Source: Cymbidium sinense (lineage: Eukaryota > Streptophyta > Magnoliopsida > Asparagales > Orchidaceae). Taken from it: a stretch of DNA of 64,000 nucleotides. Under the pieces are notes generated by a model. It had not been told where the DNA came from. It was given only the letters and a program-made list of their open reading frames with translations, and made no database searches. The DNA lies in the NCBI GenBank assembly GCA_021442155.1, contig CM038214.1, positions 25,321,808-25,385,807 of the forward strand, in the 5' to 3' direction. The position numbers were made by a program, and so were the translations under genes. Positions 24,072 to 36,115 of this stretch are shown one piece after another. Each line of letters opens with the position of its first letter. The first letter of the stretch is position 1.

Positions 24072-24539
24072 AAGAATGGGCAGGACCTTGACATGGATAT
24101 CACCGTCAACAAGGCTCACTCTAAATTTGGTGGTGGAGGCAAAGGCGGAGGCGGCTTATCTTGGCGACTGGGGATTGGAGGTGCTGCATATATGAGGTGG
24201 TCTGAGCAAAGGGTGGTTATAGGGAAAAGTGACAGAGGTTACAAATCAGGGATTGGGAGAGATCGTGGGAAATGATGGTGGATCCCCCTACTCGAGAGGT
24301 CAGGGTGGTTTTGATGGGAACTGGAGAAATTGATGAATGGTCGATCCGATCTACTGCATATGGAACTACTTTTTTATAGTAGAGACGATTCTAGTTATCT
24401 AGGGTTTGTTATTTGCTCTATGCATGCTCATTTTTTATCTATATCGTCGCTTGTCTCTTAGATAACTTGTTGTGTTACTTGGTTAAGAAATTAAAAAGAA
24501 TTAATGTTGAATTTGACTTTGTTCTCTATCAAGAAAAAA
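24072..24539 (+). pseudogene. GRP copy 9: full-length retrocopy, 67 codons open
   Basis: The frame from 24072 reads KNGQDLDMDITVNKAHSK and continues through a rearranged Gly tail to a stop at 24273-24275. A chance in-frame ATG at 24093 (from a G-to-A change in DG) would give a 60-residue ORF. The UTR is intact and a short A-run ends near 24539. The truncated RRM edge and lost Gly periodicity argue against function. Confidence 0.87.
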
Positions 24540-25965
24540 TAAAAACCAAAAACCTTAAACTAAAACCTGAACCCTAAACCTAAACCCTAAACCCTAAATC
24601 CTAAACCCTAAGCACTAAAAATTTAAAAAATAAATAAATAAACTTTAATCCTAAACCCTAAACCCTAAAACAAACCCTAAACCATAAACCCTAAACCCTA
24701 AACCTACAACCTTCAACCTAAACCCTAAACCCTAAACTTGAAAACCCTAAACACTAAACCCTAAAACTTAAACTAAACCCTAACCCTAAAGCCTAAACCT
24801 TAAACCCTAAACCCTAAAACCCTAAACCCAAAAAGCCTAAACCCTAAAACCCTAAACCCTAAACCCTAAACCTTACATGCTAAAAATCTAAAAACCTAAA
24901 CCTAAAGTAAATAAAATCTAAAAATAAAATAAATTAAAAAACCTAAGCCTAAATAAATAAAATAAAATAAAGAAAAATCTAAACTAAAACCTAAACCTAA
25001 ACCTAAACATAAAAATAAAATAAAATAAAAAATAAAAGTAAACTAAAATAAAATAAATAAAAACCTAAACTAAACTAAAAAATATAATAAACCTAAGAAT
25101 AATAAACTTAAAAAAAATCAAAACTAAACCTAAAATAAAACAAAAAAAAAGCTAAAATAAAATAAAATTAAAACTAAATAAAAACCTAAACCTAAAAATA
25201 AACCTAAAAATAAATAAAAAATAAAACCTAAACCCTAAATTAAAAATAAAACTAAACCTAAAATAAAAATAAAATAAACCTAAACTTAAAATAAAATAAA
25301 TAAAACATAAATTTAAACCTAAAATAAACTAAACCTAAACCAAAACCTAAACCGTAAATAAAAATAAATAAACTAAAAATAGACCTAAACCTAAACCAAA
25401 AAATAAAACCTAAAAATAAACCTAAAATAAAAATCCTAAAACCGAAACCTAAAAAAGAAATGTAAACCTAAAACTAAAAAAAAAAACCTAAACAATAAGA
25501 AATAAAATAAAAATAAAACTCAACTAAAAGATAAACCTAAACCAAAACCTAAACCTAAAAAATAAACTAAAATAAAGACCCTAAACTAAAAATAAATAAA
25601 GCTAAAATAAAAAACTAAACTAATTAAAAAAATAAAATAAACTAAAATAAATAAAAAATAAACTAAATAAACATAAACCAACTAGTTTACTTAAATTTTT
25701 TTATTTAAAAAAAACCCTAAACCCTAAATCCTAAACCCTAAAACCTAAATAATAAAACTAACCCTAATCCCTAAACCCTAAACCTATAACACTAAACCTA
25801 AAACCCTAAACCTTAAACCCTAAAGTAACCCTAAACCCTAAATCATAAACCCTAAACCTTAAACTAACCCTAAACCCAAAACCTAAGCCCAAAACCCTAA
25901 CCCCTAATCCCTAAACCATAAAGCCTAAAATCATAAACCTTAAAACCCTAGACCCTAAATTCCAA
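24540..25965. repeat. Compound satellite up to the P0 pseudogene
   Basis: CCCTAAA block 24540-24890, complete A-domain 24895-25680 with the landmark AAAACTCAACTAAAAGATAA near 25516, boundary motif at 25681-25697, CCCTAAA block 25710-25965. No gene is visible. Confidence 0.87.
25681..25697 (+). other. Exemplar of the recurring A/T-domain boundary motif
   Basis: ACTAGTTTACTTAAATTT is followed by a short A/T run and then CCCTAAA repeats. Close variants end nearly every A-domain, for example near 2295, 4415, 6653, 16920, 21810, 30003, 43531, 46111, 51272, 56785, 59312, 60292, 61371 and 63929. It is the most reliable marker of unit phase. Confidence 0.8.
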
Positions 25966-26835
25966 AGCCCGGTTGAGCTAATTTTTATGAAAGGTGATCT
26001 TAAAGAAGTCAGTAAAGAGGTTGTGAAATACAAAGTTGGTGATCTTACTCATGTTGGTCTTGTTGCACCTATTGATGTTGTGGTTCCTCCAGGCAACACT
26101 AGTCTGGATCTTTCACAGACTTCTTTCTTCTAGGTCCTCAACATCCTAACTATGATTAACAAGGGTACCGTTCAAATTATCACCCTGGTTGAGCTGATTA
26201 AAAAAGGAAATAATGTGGGATCTTCAGAGTCTTATGGCCTTATCGTCTAGTCTATGTATGATGATGGCTCCAGGTTCAGTCCTAAGGAGCTTGACCTCAT
26301 TAAAGATGATCTCATCAAGAAGTTTTCGATGGGCCTTTGAATGATCACTTCTTTGTCATTGTCCCTCCCTTATCCTACCTTTGCTGCAGCGCCCCACATG
26401 TTCATCAATGCATACAAGAATGTCCTCATCATCATGATTGCCACTGATTACACATACCTGCAGCCCAAGAAGGTTAAGGATTATTTGAAGGATCCTAATA
26501 AATTTAATGTTGCTACTGCACCTGATGTTTCTGCTACTCCTAATGTTGTTGTTGCTGCTCCGGATACTGGAGTGGAAGAGAAGAAGGAAGAGCCTGCTAA
26601 GGAATCTGATGATGATATGGGCTTCAGCTTGTTCAACTAAGCTTTGTTGGCCTTCTATAAAATCAAATTTTATTGTCTCTGGGAGTTAAATAATTTTTTG
26701 AAATACTATTTTTATTAATTTTTTAATTGCATTTTATTTTATCTTATTTTATTAGTTGTTAGAGGGTAATGTCTTGTTTGATTTGGTAATTTCTTATTTG
26801 TTATGGAATCATTTGAGTTTTAAATAAAAAAACCT
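25966..26835 (+). pseudogene. RPP0: Processed pseudogene of 60S acidic ribosomal protein P0, 5'-truncated
   Basis: The frame from 25975 ([20 protein letters not shown], then [18 protein letters not shown]) follows plant P0 through the region TIIELIKKG/SSES, then FSPKELDLIKDDLIKKF and [18 protein letters not shown], to the acidic tail ending [12 protein letters not shown]0 is the stalk-base protein of the large ribosomal subunit that binds 28S rRNA and P1/P2. Roughly the first 85-90 residues are missing, as is an internal piece between GSSES and YGL. In-frame stops lie at 26131, 26248 and 26338, and the normal stop is at 26638-26640. A 3'UTR follows, fading into A-rich sequence near 26830. No introns are visible. 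The canonical final D is N. It sits between two satellite units, and removing it restores a unit length of about 2 kb between GRP copies 9 and 10. Confidence 0.92.
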
Positions 26836-26925
26836 TAAACAGTAAAACCTAAACCCCAAACCTTAAACCTAAATAGCATCTAACTAAATAAATTAAAAAA
26901 TAAACCTAAACCCTAAAACCTAATA
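26836..26925. repeat. Short repeat and GRP leader
   Basis: A few CCCTAAA-like repeats, then the leader with AACTAAATAAATTAAAAAAT that precedes most GRP copies. Confidence 0.8.
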
Positions 26926-27404
26926 AACCTTGATGACAGGAACATCATTGTAAACCAGGCTCAATCTAGATCTAGTGGTGGAGGCGAAGGTAGAGGCAGT
27001 GGTTATCACAGTGGTGGTGGGGGATCTGGAGGTAATGGTTGATATGGAGGTGGTGGTTGGAGTAGTGGTGGTTATGGAGGTGGGAGGAGCAATGAAGGTT
27101 ATAGCCATGGTGGTGGCGGAGGGATTGATCGGGGATATGATGGTGGATCCCACTACTCGAGAGGCCAGGGTGGTTTTGATGGGAACTGGAGAAACTGAAG
27201 AACAACCTATCCGATCTACCACTTATGGAACTGTCTTTAAAGAAGAGACGGTCCAAGTTATCTAGGGTTTTTGATTTGCTCTATGCGTCCTCATTTTTTA
27301 TCCATGTCATTGCTTCTGTCTTAGAAAACATGGTGTGTTACTTTTTTGATGAAATTGAAAAGAAGAAATGTTGAGTCTCAATTTATTCTTTGTTAAAAAA
27401 AAAA
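26926..27404 (+). pseudogene. GRP copy 10: full-length retrocopy, one internal stop
   Basis: It lacks the first codons (AAGAATGGGCAG) and begins at AACCTTGATGACAGG. The frame reads NLDDRNIIVNQAQSRSSGGGEGR and on through the Gly tail with a single in-frame TGA at 27040-27042, ending GRGFDGNWRN-like at the TGA at 27196-27198. The UTR and poly(A) (about 27394-27404) are complete. With copy 7 it is among the least damaged copies and useful for a consensus. Confidence 0.9.
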
Positions 27405-28624
27405 CCAAAAACCCTAAACTAAAACCTGAACCCTAGACCTAAAACCTAAACCTTAAACCCTAAACCCTAAACCCTAAAAACCATAAACCCGAAACCCTAA
27501 AAGCTAAACCCTAAACCCTAAACCTTAAACCCTAAAACCTAAACCCTAACCCTAAACTTTAAACCCCAAACCCTAAACACTAAACCCTAAGCCCTCAACT
27601 AACCCTAAACCCTAAATTGTAAACCCTAAATCCTAAAAAGCTAAAAACCTATACCTAAACTAAATAAAACCTAAAAGTAAAAAATAAATAAAAAACCTAA
27701 ACATAAAATAAAAATAAAATAAACCTAAACCTAAACAAAAATAAACCAAAATAAAATAAATAAAACCTAAACCAAAAATAAACTAAACCTAAATTTAAAC
27801 CTAAACCCCAAATAAAATTGAATAAACTAAAAATAAACTTTAACCTAAACTAAAAAATCAAACCTAAAAAAAAACCTAAAATAAAAACCTAAAACCTAAT
27901 CCTAAAAAACTAAAATAAAATCTTAAATCTAAACCTAAAAATAAAAAATAAAACCTAAACTTAAAAAATAAAACACAACTAAAACTAAACATAAACCTAA
28001 ACCAAAGTCTAAAAGAATAAACTAAAATAAAAAACCTAAACTAAAATAAATAAACCTAAAATAAATAAACTAAACTAAATAAAAATAAAAAATAAACCTA
28101 ATTAAAAATTAAAAATAAAATAAATAAATAAATTAAATAAACCTAAATCCTAAATCCTAAACTTACAACCCTAAACCCTAAACCATAAACCCTAAACTCT
28201 AAAACCTAAAACACTAATCCCTAATTCATAAACAAACTGTAAATCGTAAACCCTGTACCCTAAAAATTTAAACCCTAAGGCCTAAATCTTAAACCCTAAA
28301 CTAACCCTACCCACTAACCTTACCCTAAACCCTAAACCCTAAACCCTCAAAACCCTAAACTCTAAAGCCTAAACACTAAACCTTAAACCCTAAATCCTAA
28401 ACCCTAACCCTAAACCCTAAAACCCTAAACCCTAAATCCTAAACCTAACCCTAAACCCTAAACCCTAAAAGCATAGACCCTAAAACCCTAAACCCTAAAC
28501 CCTAAACCCTAAACCCTAAACCTTAAACCCTAACCCTAAACCACAAACCCTAAGCATAAACCTAAGGTAATAAAATAAATTAAAAAATAAACTGAAACCC
28601 TAAAACTTAATAAACCTAGACCCT
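27405..28624. repeat. Compound satellite between GRP copies 10 and 11
   Basis: CCCTAAA block with the flank CTAAACTAAAACCTGAAC, A-domain 27650-28140 without a clear boundary motif at its end, a long CCCTAAA block 28145-28550, and the leader. No gene is visible. Confidence 0.87.
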
Positions 28625-29071
28625 AAGAATGGGCAGAACTTTGACCACAGGAACATCACCATGGTGGTGGAGATTATCACAGTGATGGTGGGGGATCTGG
28701 AGGTGCTGGTGGATATGGAAGTGGTGGTCAGAGCACTGGTCATTATGGAAGTCGGAGGAGCGATGAAGGTTATAGCCGTGGTGGTCACGAAGGGAGAGAT
28801 CGAGGATATGATGGTGGATCACCCTACTTAAGAGCTGAGGTGATTCTGATGGGAACTGAAGAAATTGAAGCACGATCGATACGATCTGTGACTTATGGAA
28901 CTGTGTCTTTACAATAGATACAGTTCTATTTATCTAGGGTTTTTGATTTGCTCTATGCGTGTTCATTTTTATCTATGTCGTAGCTTGTGTCTTCAAAAAC
29001 TTGGTGTGCTACTTGGTTGATGAAATTGAAAAGAAGAAATGTCGAATCTGAATTTGTTCTCCATTAAAAAT
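28625..29071 (+). pseudogene. GRP copy 11: retrocopy with internal deletion
   Basis: It begins KNGQNFDHRNIT and then loses about 50 bases covering VNQAQSRSGGGGEGR, so the frame is broken. The Gly tail, UTR and a short A-run (to about 29071) remain. The antisense His-rich open frame here is a shadow of GGT/GTG repeats. Confidence 0.88.
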
Positions 29072-31018
29072 ATACCAAAAACCCTAAACCCTAAACTAAA
29101 ACCTGAACCCTAGACAAAAACCCTAGACCCTAAACCATAAATCCTAAACTCTAAAAACCCTAAACCCTAAACCCTAAACCCAAAACCCTAAACCTTAGAA
29201 CCTAAAACCTAAACCCTAAACCCTAAACCCTAAACCCTAAACATTAAACCCCAAACCCTAAACCTTAAACTCTAAACCCTCAACTAACCCTAAATGCTAA
29301 ACCCTAAAAAACTAAAAACCTAAACATAAACTAAATAAAACCTAAAAATAAAATAAATAAAAAACCTAAACCAAAATAAAATAAATAAAATAAAAACCTA
29401 AACCTAAAAAAAAAAAAAAACTAAACTAAAAATAAATAAATAAAAACCTAAACTAAACTAAAAAATAAAAAAACCTAAATAAAATAAAAAAAACTAAACC
29501 TAAAATAAAATTAAAATAAACCTAAAATAGAATAAAATAAAATGCCAAACCTAAAAAATAAACCTAAAAATAAATAAAAAATAAAACCTAAACCCTATAC
29601 AAAAAAAAAACTTAAACCTAAAAAAAACTTAAACCAAACTAAATAAACTAAATTAAAATAAATAAAACCTAAACATAAACCAAGAATAAACTAAACCTAA
29701 ACATAAACTTAAACCCTAAATAAAATAAAATAAACTAAAAATAAACATAAACATAAGATAAAAATAAAACCTAAAAATAAACCTAAATCCTAAACCTAAA
29801 CTTAAAAATAAAAAATAAAACCTAAACCACAAAAAAAAAACTAAACTAAAAGATAAACCTAAACCTAAATCTAAAAAAATAAACTAAAATAAAAAACCTA
29901 AACTAAAATAAATAAACCTAAAATAAATAAAATAAAATAAAATAAACAAAAATCAAAATAAACCTTAATAAAAATAAAAAATAAACAAAATAAGCCAAAA
30001 CCTACTAGTTTACTTAATTTAAAAAAATAAATAAATGAATAAAACCATAACCCTAAACCCTAAACCCTAAAACTAACCCTAAACCCTAAACTATGAACAC
30101 TAAACCTACAACCCTAAACCCTAAAACCTTAAACCCTTAACCCTAAACTGTAAACCCTAAAGCATAAACCCTAAATCATACAACCATAAATCGTTAGCCC
30201 TAAACACCAAACCCTAAACCCTAAAAACTTAGAATCCTAAACCTAAACTAAATAGAACATAAAAATAAAAGAAATTAAAAAAACTTAAACCTAAATAAAA
30301 TATTGAAATATAATTAAATAAAAACTTAAACTAAAACCTAAGCTTAAAGGTAAAAATAAAATATAATAAAAAATAAAAACTAAACTAAAATACTATAAAT
30401 AAAAACCTAAACTAAACTAAAAAATAAAATAAAAAAAATGAAAAGAACCAAAATAAAATAAAATTAACGTAAAATAAAAATAAAATAAACCTAAAATAAA
30501 ATAAAATAAAAACTAAAAAAAACTTAAACCTAAAAAAATAAATAAAAAATAAAACCTATACCCTAAACTAAAAAAAAACCTAAACCTAAAATAAATTAAA
30601 TAAAATAAACTTTAACCTAAACTAAAATAAACTAAACTAAAATAAATAAAACATAAACCTAAACCTAAAATAAACTAAACCTAAACACTAAACTAAATAA
30701 AAATAAATTAAGTAAAAATAAACCTAAACCTAAACTAAAAAAAACCAAAAAATAAACTTAAAATAAAAACCTAAATCCTAAACCTAAAAAAATAAAATAT
30801 AAACCTAAACCTAAAACTAAAAATTAAAAATAAAACCTAAACCTAAAAAATAAGCATAAACCTAAACCTAAACTTAAAAAATAAATTAAAAAAAAAACTT
30901 CAACTAAATTAAATAAACCTAAAATAAATAAACTAAACTAAATAAAAAAGAAAACCTAAATAAAAATTAAAATTAAAATGAATTAAAAAAATAAAAAATA
31001 AACTAAATAACTTTAAAC
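29072..31018. repeat. Compound satellite, two units without GRP
   Basis: CCCTAAA block, A-domain 29320-30000, boundary motif 30003-30020, CCCTAAA block 30035-30230, A-domain to the next boundary near 31020. The second unit is about 1.02 kb. No gene is visible. Confidence 0.87.
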
Positions 31019-34000
31019 TTATCAGTTTATTTAAAAAAAAAACCTAAACCTTAAACCCTAAACCCTAAACCCTAAATCCTAAATCCTAAACACTAAACCG
31101 TAAACCCTAAAACTAACCCTACACCCAAAACCCTAAACCTATAACCCCAAACCTACAACCTTAAACCCTAAACTAACCCTAAACCCTAAACCTTAAAATT
31201 TAAACCCTAAACTGTATACCCTAACCTTAACCCAAAACCCTAAACTCTAAACCCTAAAACCTTAAACCCTAAACCCTAAACTAACCCTAAACCCTAAACC
31301 TTAAAGCCTAAACCCTAAAACCTAATCCTAAACCCTAAACCCTAAACTAACTCTAAAGCCTAAGCTAACCCTAAACCCTCAAAACCCTAATCCCTAAAGC
31401 CTAAATACTAAACCCTAAACCTTAAACCATAAACCATAACTCTAAACCCTAAAGCCTAAAACCCTAAACCCTTAAACCCTAAACCTTAAACCCTAAACCC
31501 AAAAAACCTAAACCCTAAAAACATAAAAACCTAAACCTAAAGTAAATAAAACCTAATAATAACATAAATAAGAAAACCTTAACCTAAATAAAATAAAAAA
31601 TGAAAATAAAATAAAAACCTAAACTAAAACCTAAACATAAACCTAAAAATCAAGAAAAATAAAAATAAAAATAAAATAAAATAAAAACTAAATATAAAAT
31701 AATAATAATAAATGAACCTAAAATAAATTAAAATAAAAAATAAATAAAAACCTAAACATGAAAATTAAAAATAAAAATAAAACCTATAAATAAATAAAAA
31801 TAAAGCCTAACCCTAAACTAAAAAAACCTTAAACCTAAAAAAAAATAAAATAAACCTAAACCTAAATTAAATTAAATAAAACCTAAACCTAAACTTAAAC
31901 TAAAAAATAAAACCTAAAAATAAACTTAAAAGAAAAACCTAAAACCTAAACCTAAAAAAATAAAATGAAAACCTATACCTAAAACTAAAATAAAGAATAA
32001 AACATAAACGTAAAAAATTAAAATTAAAATAAAACTCAACTAAAAAATAAACCTAAACCTAAAAAATAAACTAAAATAGAAAACCTAAACTAAAATAAAT
32101 AAATCTAAAATAAATAAATTAATCTAAATAAAAATAAAAAATTAACTTAAATAAAAATTAAAATGAACTAAAATAAATAGAAAATAAACTTAATCACTCT
32201 AAACTTATTAGTTTATTTAATTTTAAAAAAAATACCTTAAACCCTAACCCCAAACCCTCAACCCTAAATCATAAACCCTTAACACTAAGCCCTAAACACT
32301 AAAACTAACCCTAAACCCTAAACCCTAAACCTTAAACCTAACACCCTAAACCTACAATCCTAAATGCTAAACCCTAAACCCTAAACCTTAAACCTTAAAC
32401 TTTATACCCTAACCTTAACCCTTAACCTTAAACCCTAAACTAAAACCCTAAACCCTAAATCTTAAACCCTAAACTAATCCTAAGCACTAAACCCTAAACC
32501 TTAAAAACCCTAAACCCTAAAGCCTAAAGCCTAAACCCTAAACTCTAAACTAACTCTAAAGCCTAAGCTAACCCTAAACCCTAAACCCTAAATCTTAAAA
32601 CCCTAAACCTTTAACCCTAATCCTAAAATCCCTAAACTCTAAAAACATAAAAACCTAAACCTAAAGAAAATAAAACCTAATAATAACATAAATCAGAAAA
32701 CCTAAACCTAAATAAAATAAAATAAAATTAAAATAAAAATCTAAACTAAAACCTAAACCTAAACTTAAAAATAAAGTAAAATAATAATAAAAATAAAATA
32801 AAAATAAATAAATTTAAAACTAAATGTAAAATAATGATAAAATAAACGTATAATAAAATAAAATAAAACTAAATAAAAACCTAAACGTAAAAATTAAAAT
32901 TAAAAATAAAACCTATAAATAAATAAAAAATAAAGCCTAAACCCTAAACTAAAAAAAACCCAAAACCTAAATAAAAATAAAATAAACCTAAACTAAACTA
33001 AATTAAATAAAACCTAAACCTAAACTTAAACTAAAAATTAAAACCTAAAAATAAAATTAATATAAAAACTTAAAACCTAAACCTAAAAAAATAAAATAAA
33101 TACCTATACCTAAACCTAAAAATAAAAAATAAAACATAAAATAAAAATTAAAATTAAAATAAAACTTAACTAAAAAATAAACATAAACCAAAAAAATAAA
33201 CTAAAATAGAATAACTAAATTAAAATAAATAAACCTAAAATAAATAAATTAAACTAAATAAAAATAAAAATTAATTTAAATAAAAATTAAAATGAACTAA
33301 AATAAATAAAAAATAAACTTAATCACTCTAAACTTATCAATTTATTTAATTTAAAAAAATACCCTAAACCTAAACCCTAAACCCTAAATCCTGAACCCTA
33401 TACACTAAACCCTAAACCCTAAAACTAACCCTTAACCTGAAACTCTATACCTACAACCCCAAACCAACAACCGTAAACCCTAAACACTAAACCCTAAACC
33501 TTAAACCCTAAACAGTATACCCTAACCTAAACACTTAACCATAAACCCTAAACCCTAAAACCCTAAACCCTAAACCCTAAACTAACCATAAATCCTAAAC
33601 CTTAAACCCTAAACTAACCATAAACCCTAAACCTTAAACCCTAAAGCCTAAGCCCTAAACCCTAAACCCTAAACTAATTATAAAGCCTAAGCTAACCCTA
33701 AACCCTAAACCTAAAACCCTCAAAACCCTAAACACTAAACAATAAACCCTAAACCCTAAATCCCAACCCAATCGAACCAACCAACCTAACCAACCCAAAA
33801 AAAACATAAAATAAAAATAAATAAAATTTAAAACAAAAAAAAAATAAAAAAAAAAAATAAATAAATATAAAAAAAAAAATAAAAATAATAAAATAATAAA
33901 AAAATAAAAAAGAAAAAAAAATCCTAAACCCCAACCCTAAACCCTAAACCCTAAAACCCTAAACCTTTAACCCTAAACCCAAAAACCCTAAACCCTAAAA

Positions 34001-34640
34001 ACATAAAGTAAATAAAACCTAATAATAACATAAATAAGAAAACCTAAACCTAAATAAAATAAAAACCTAAACCTAAACCTAAAAAATAAAGTAAAATAAT
34101 AATTAAAATAAAATAAAAACTGATTTTAAAATAATAATAAAATAAACCTAAAATAAAACAAAATAAAAACTAAATTAAAACCTAAATCTAAAAATTGAAA
34201 TTAAAAATTTAACCTATAAATAAATAAAAAATAAAACTTAAACCCTAAACTAAAAAAACCCTAAACCTAAATAAAAATAAAATAAACATTAACCTAAACT
34301 AAATTAAATAAAACCTTAACCTAAACTTAAACTAAAAAATAAAACCTAAAAATAAACATAAAATAAAAACCTAAAACCTTAACCTAAAAAATAAAATAAA
34401 AACCTAAACCTAAACCTAAAAATAAAAAATAAAACATAAACTTAAAAATTAAAATTAAAATAAAACTCAACTAAAAAATAAACCTAAACCTAAAAAATAA
34501 ATGAAAATAGAAAACCTAAACTAAAATAAACTAACCTAAATAAATAAATTATACCAAATAAAAATAAAAAATAAACCTAAATAAAAATAAAAAATAAAAT
34601 TAATTCAATTAAATAAAAAAATGAAATAAACCTACACCTA
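31019..34640. repeat. Three tandem 1.1-1.3 kb satellite units without GRP
   Basis: Boundary motifs near 31020, 32205, 33335 and 34650 delimit three units that resemble each other more than their neighbours. Each has the string AACCTAATAATAACATAAAT (about 31545, 32672 and 34014) and CTAAGCTAACCCTAAACCC in the T-domain. The third is longer because of an A-rich insert at about 33770-33935. This looks like a local, more recent tandem amplification. Confidence 0.8.
33768..33935. repeat. A-rich insert in the third tandem unit
   Basis: It starts with a short CCAACC-rich stretch (CCAACCCAATCGAACCAACC) and continues as an almost pure A/T tract of about 130 bases with long A-runs. It is absent from the two sister units. 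The origin is unknown; an A-tail of a short retroposed fragment is possible. Confidence 0.5.
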
Positions 34641-35262
34641 CCAATTTACTTAACTTAAACAAAAATCCTTAAACCCTAAAACCTAAAACTGACCCTAAAC
34701 TCTAAACCCTAAACCTACAACACTAATACTACAACCCTAAACCCTAAATCCTAATCCCTAAAACCTTAAACCCTAACCCTAAATGCTAAACCCTAAACCC
34801 TAAATGCTAAATCCTAAAACTCTAAACCCAAAAACCTTAAACCCTAAACCCAAAACCCTAAATCCTAAACTAAAACTTAAACCCTAAGCCTAAAACATAA
34901 ACCCTAAACCCTAAACCCTAAACCCTAAACCCTAAACAAATAGTAAACTCTAAATAATAAATCCTCAAAAGCTAAAAACCTAAACATAAACAAAATAAAA
35001 CCTTAAAATAAAATAAATAAAAAACCTAAAACAAACTAAAATAAAATAAAAAATAATAAAAACATAAACTAAAACATAAAATGGAACCTAAATCTAAACC
35101 TAAAGTTAAAAAGAAAATAAAATAAAATAAATTAAAATTAAAATTAAATTAAATAAATAAAATCCCAAACTAAATTAAAATTAAAACTTAAGTAAAATAA
35201 AGAATGAACCTAAAATAAAAAAAATAAACCAAAAAGAAAATAAAATAATAACTAAATAAAAA
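34641..35262. repeat. Compound satellite, last unit before the AT-rich satellite
   Basis: Boundary motif near 34645, CCCTAAA block to about 34980, then part of an A-domain that is cut off at about 35262, where the AT-rich satellite begins. Confidence 0.82.
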
Positions 35263-36115
35263 ACTGTTGTAGTGTTTGTTATAGTATGATGTACAGTTTG
35301 TGTTAAAATAAAATAAAAAAAATGTTAGTTTGTTATAGTATGATGTAGTAGAGTTTGTGCTTGTATAATTCTTAAAAATATTGATTTATAGACTGAGATG
35401 ATGGGATTTGGCCAAATTTAAGGTAATCTTTAGGGAACATCATTGGGGGTGTGTGCTATGGTGTGTCATTTAATCAAAATATGGAATTTTCATCCAAAAT
35501 AAATGTTCATTTTTCAACAAAATTTTATAAATTTTTTGCTTAAAGTGATTCATTTTAAGGTGTAATGTAAGATAACATATTATATGAAAGCATATTAAAA
35601 TATAATGTACATAAAAATATAACTTCACATATATATGAATGTGGTGGTGTCTTACTAAATGTTATTATACATTTTAGTATGTTTAACTTTTGTTATAATA
35701 TATTAGGTCAAAACTCACAAAAATGTTAATTTGAAGGTTGAGATGGAAAAATTTGGCCAAATTCATGGCACACACCAAGAAGCAACACCAAAATTTTGTT
35801 ATTTTGTACCTTTTTGATAAAAAAAATAATAATTTTACATCCAAAATTAACATTATTCATATTTTGAGAAAATTTTCTTATTTGTTCCTTTTAAGTTTTT
35901 CTAATGAGGTGTAATGTTAGACAATATATTATGTTATAGAAAATTAAAATATAACATCATATATTATAATATAATATAGTGTGTTAATTCACACAATAAT
36001 ATGTTTAGCATGATATTGTATAGCTAGTTTGAGCTTGCACCATCACAAATCATAAAATGTTGATTATAATGTTAAGATGATGTAATTTGATCTAATACAT
36101 TTTTAGCCTTTTGGT
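35263..36115. repeat. AT-rich satellite of about 335 bp, block 1
   Basis: This is not telomere-like. Monomers start near 35335, 35673 and 36005 (spacing about 338 and 332). Each carries TAAAAATGTTGATTTATA-like and GAGATGATGGAATTTGGCC-like strings and, later, GGTGTAATGTTAGACAATAT. The same family recurs at 57850-58665, where TATAGTATGATGTAGTAGAG is identical to the string at about 35334-35353. A short extra start of a monomer is seen at 35270-35310. Confidence 0.75.

Noticed and set aside
26341..26640. A functional small acidic ribosomal protein gene
   Set aside because: It is the C-terminal part of the P0 pseudogene. The ATG at 26341 directly follows an in-frame TGA and lies mid-protein.
26920..27222. 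Thr/Ser-rich antisense frames over GRP copies (also 20619-20867, 22198-22464, 46417-46635)
   Set aside because: Another shadow frame of the Gly codons, with no family resemblance.
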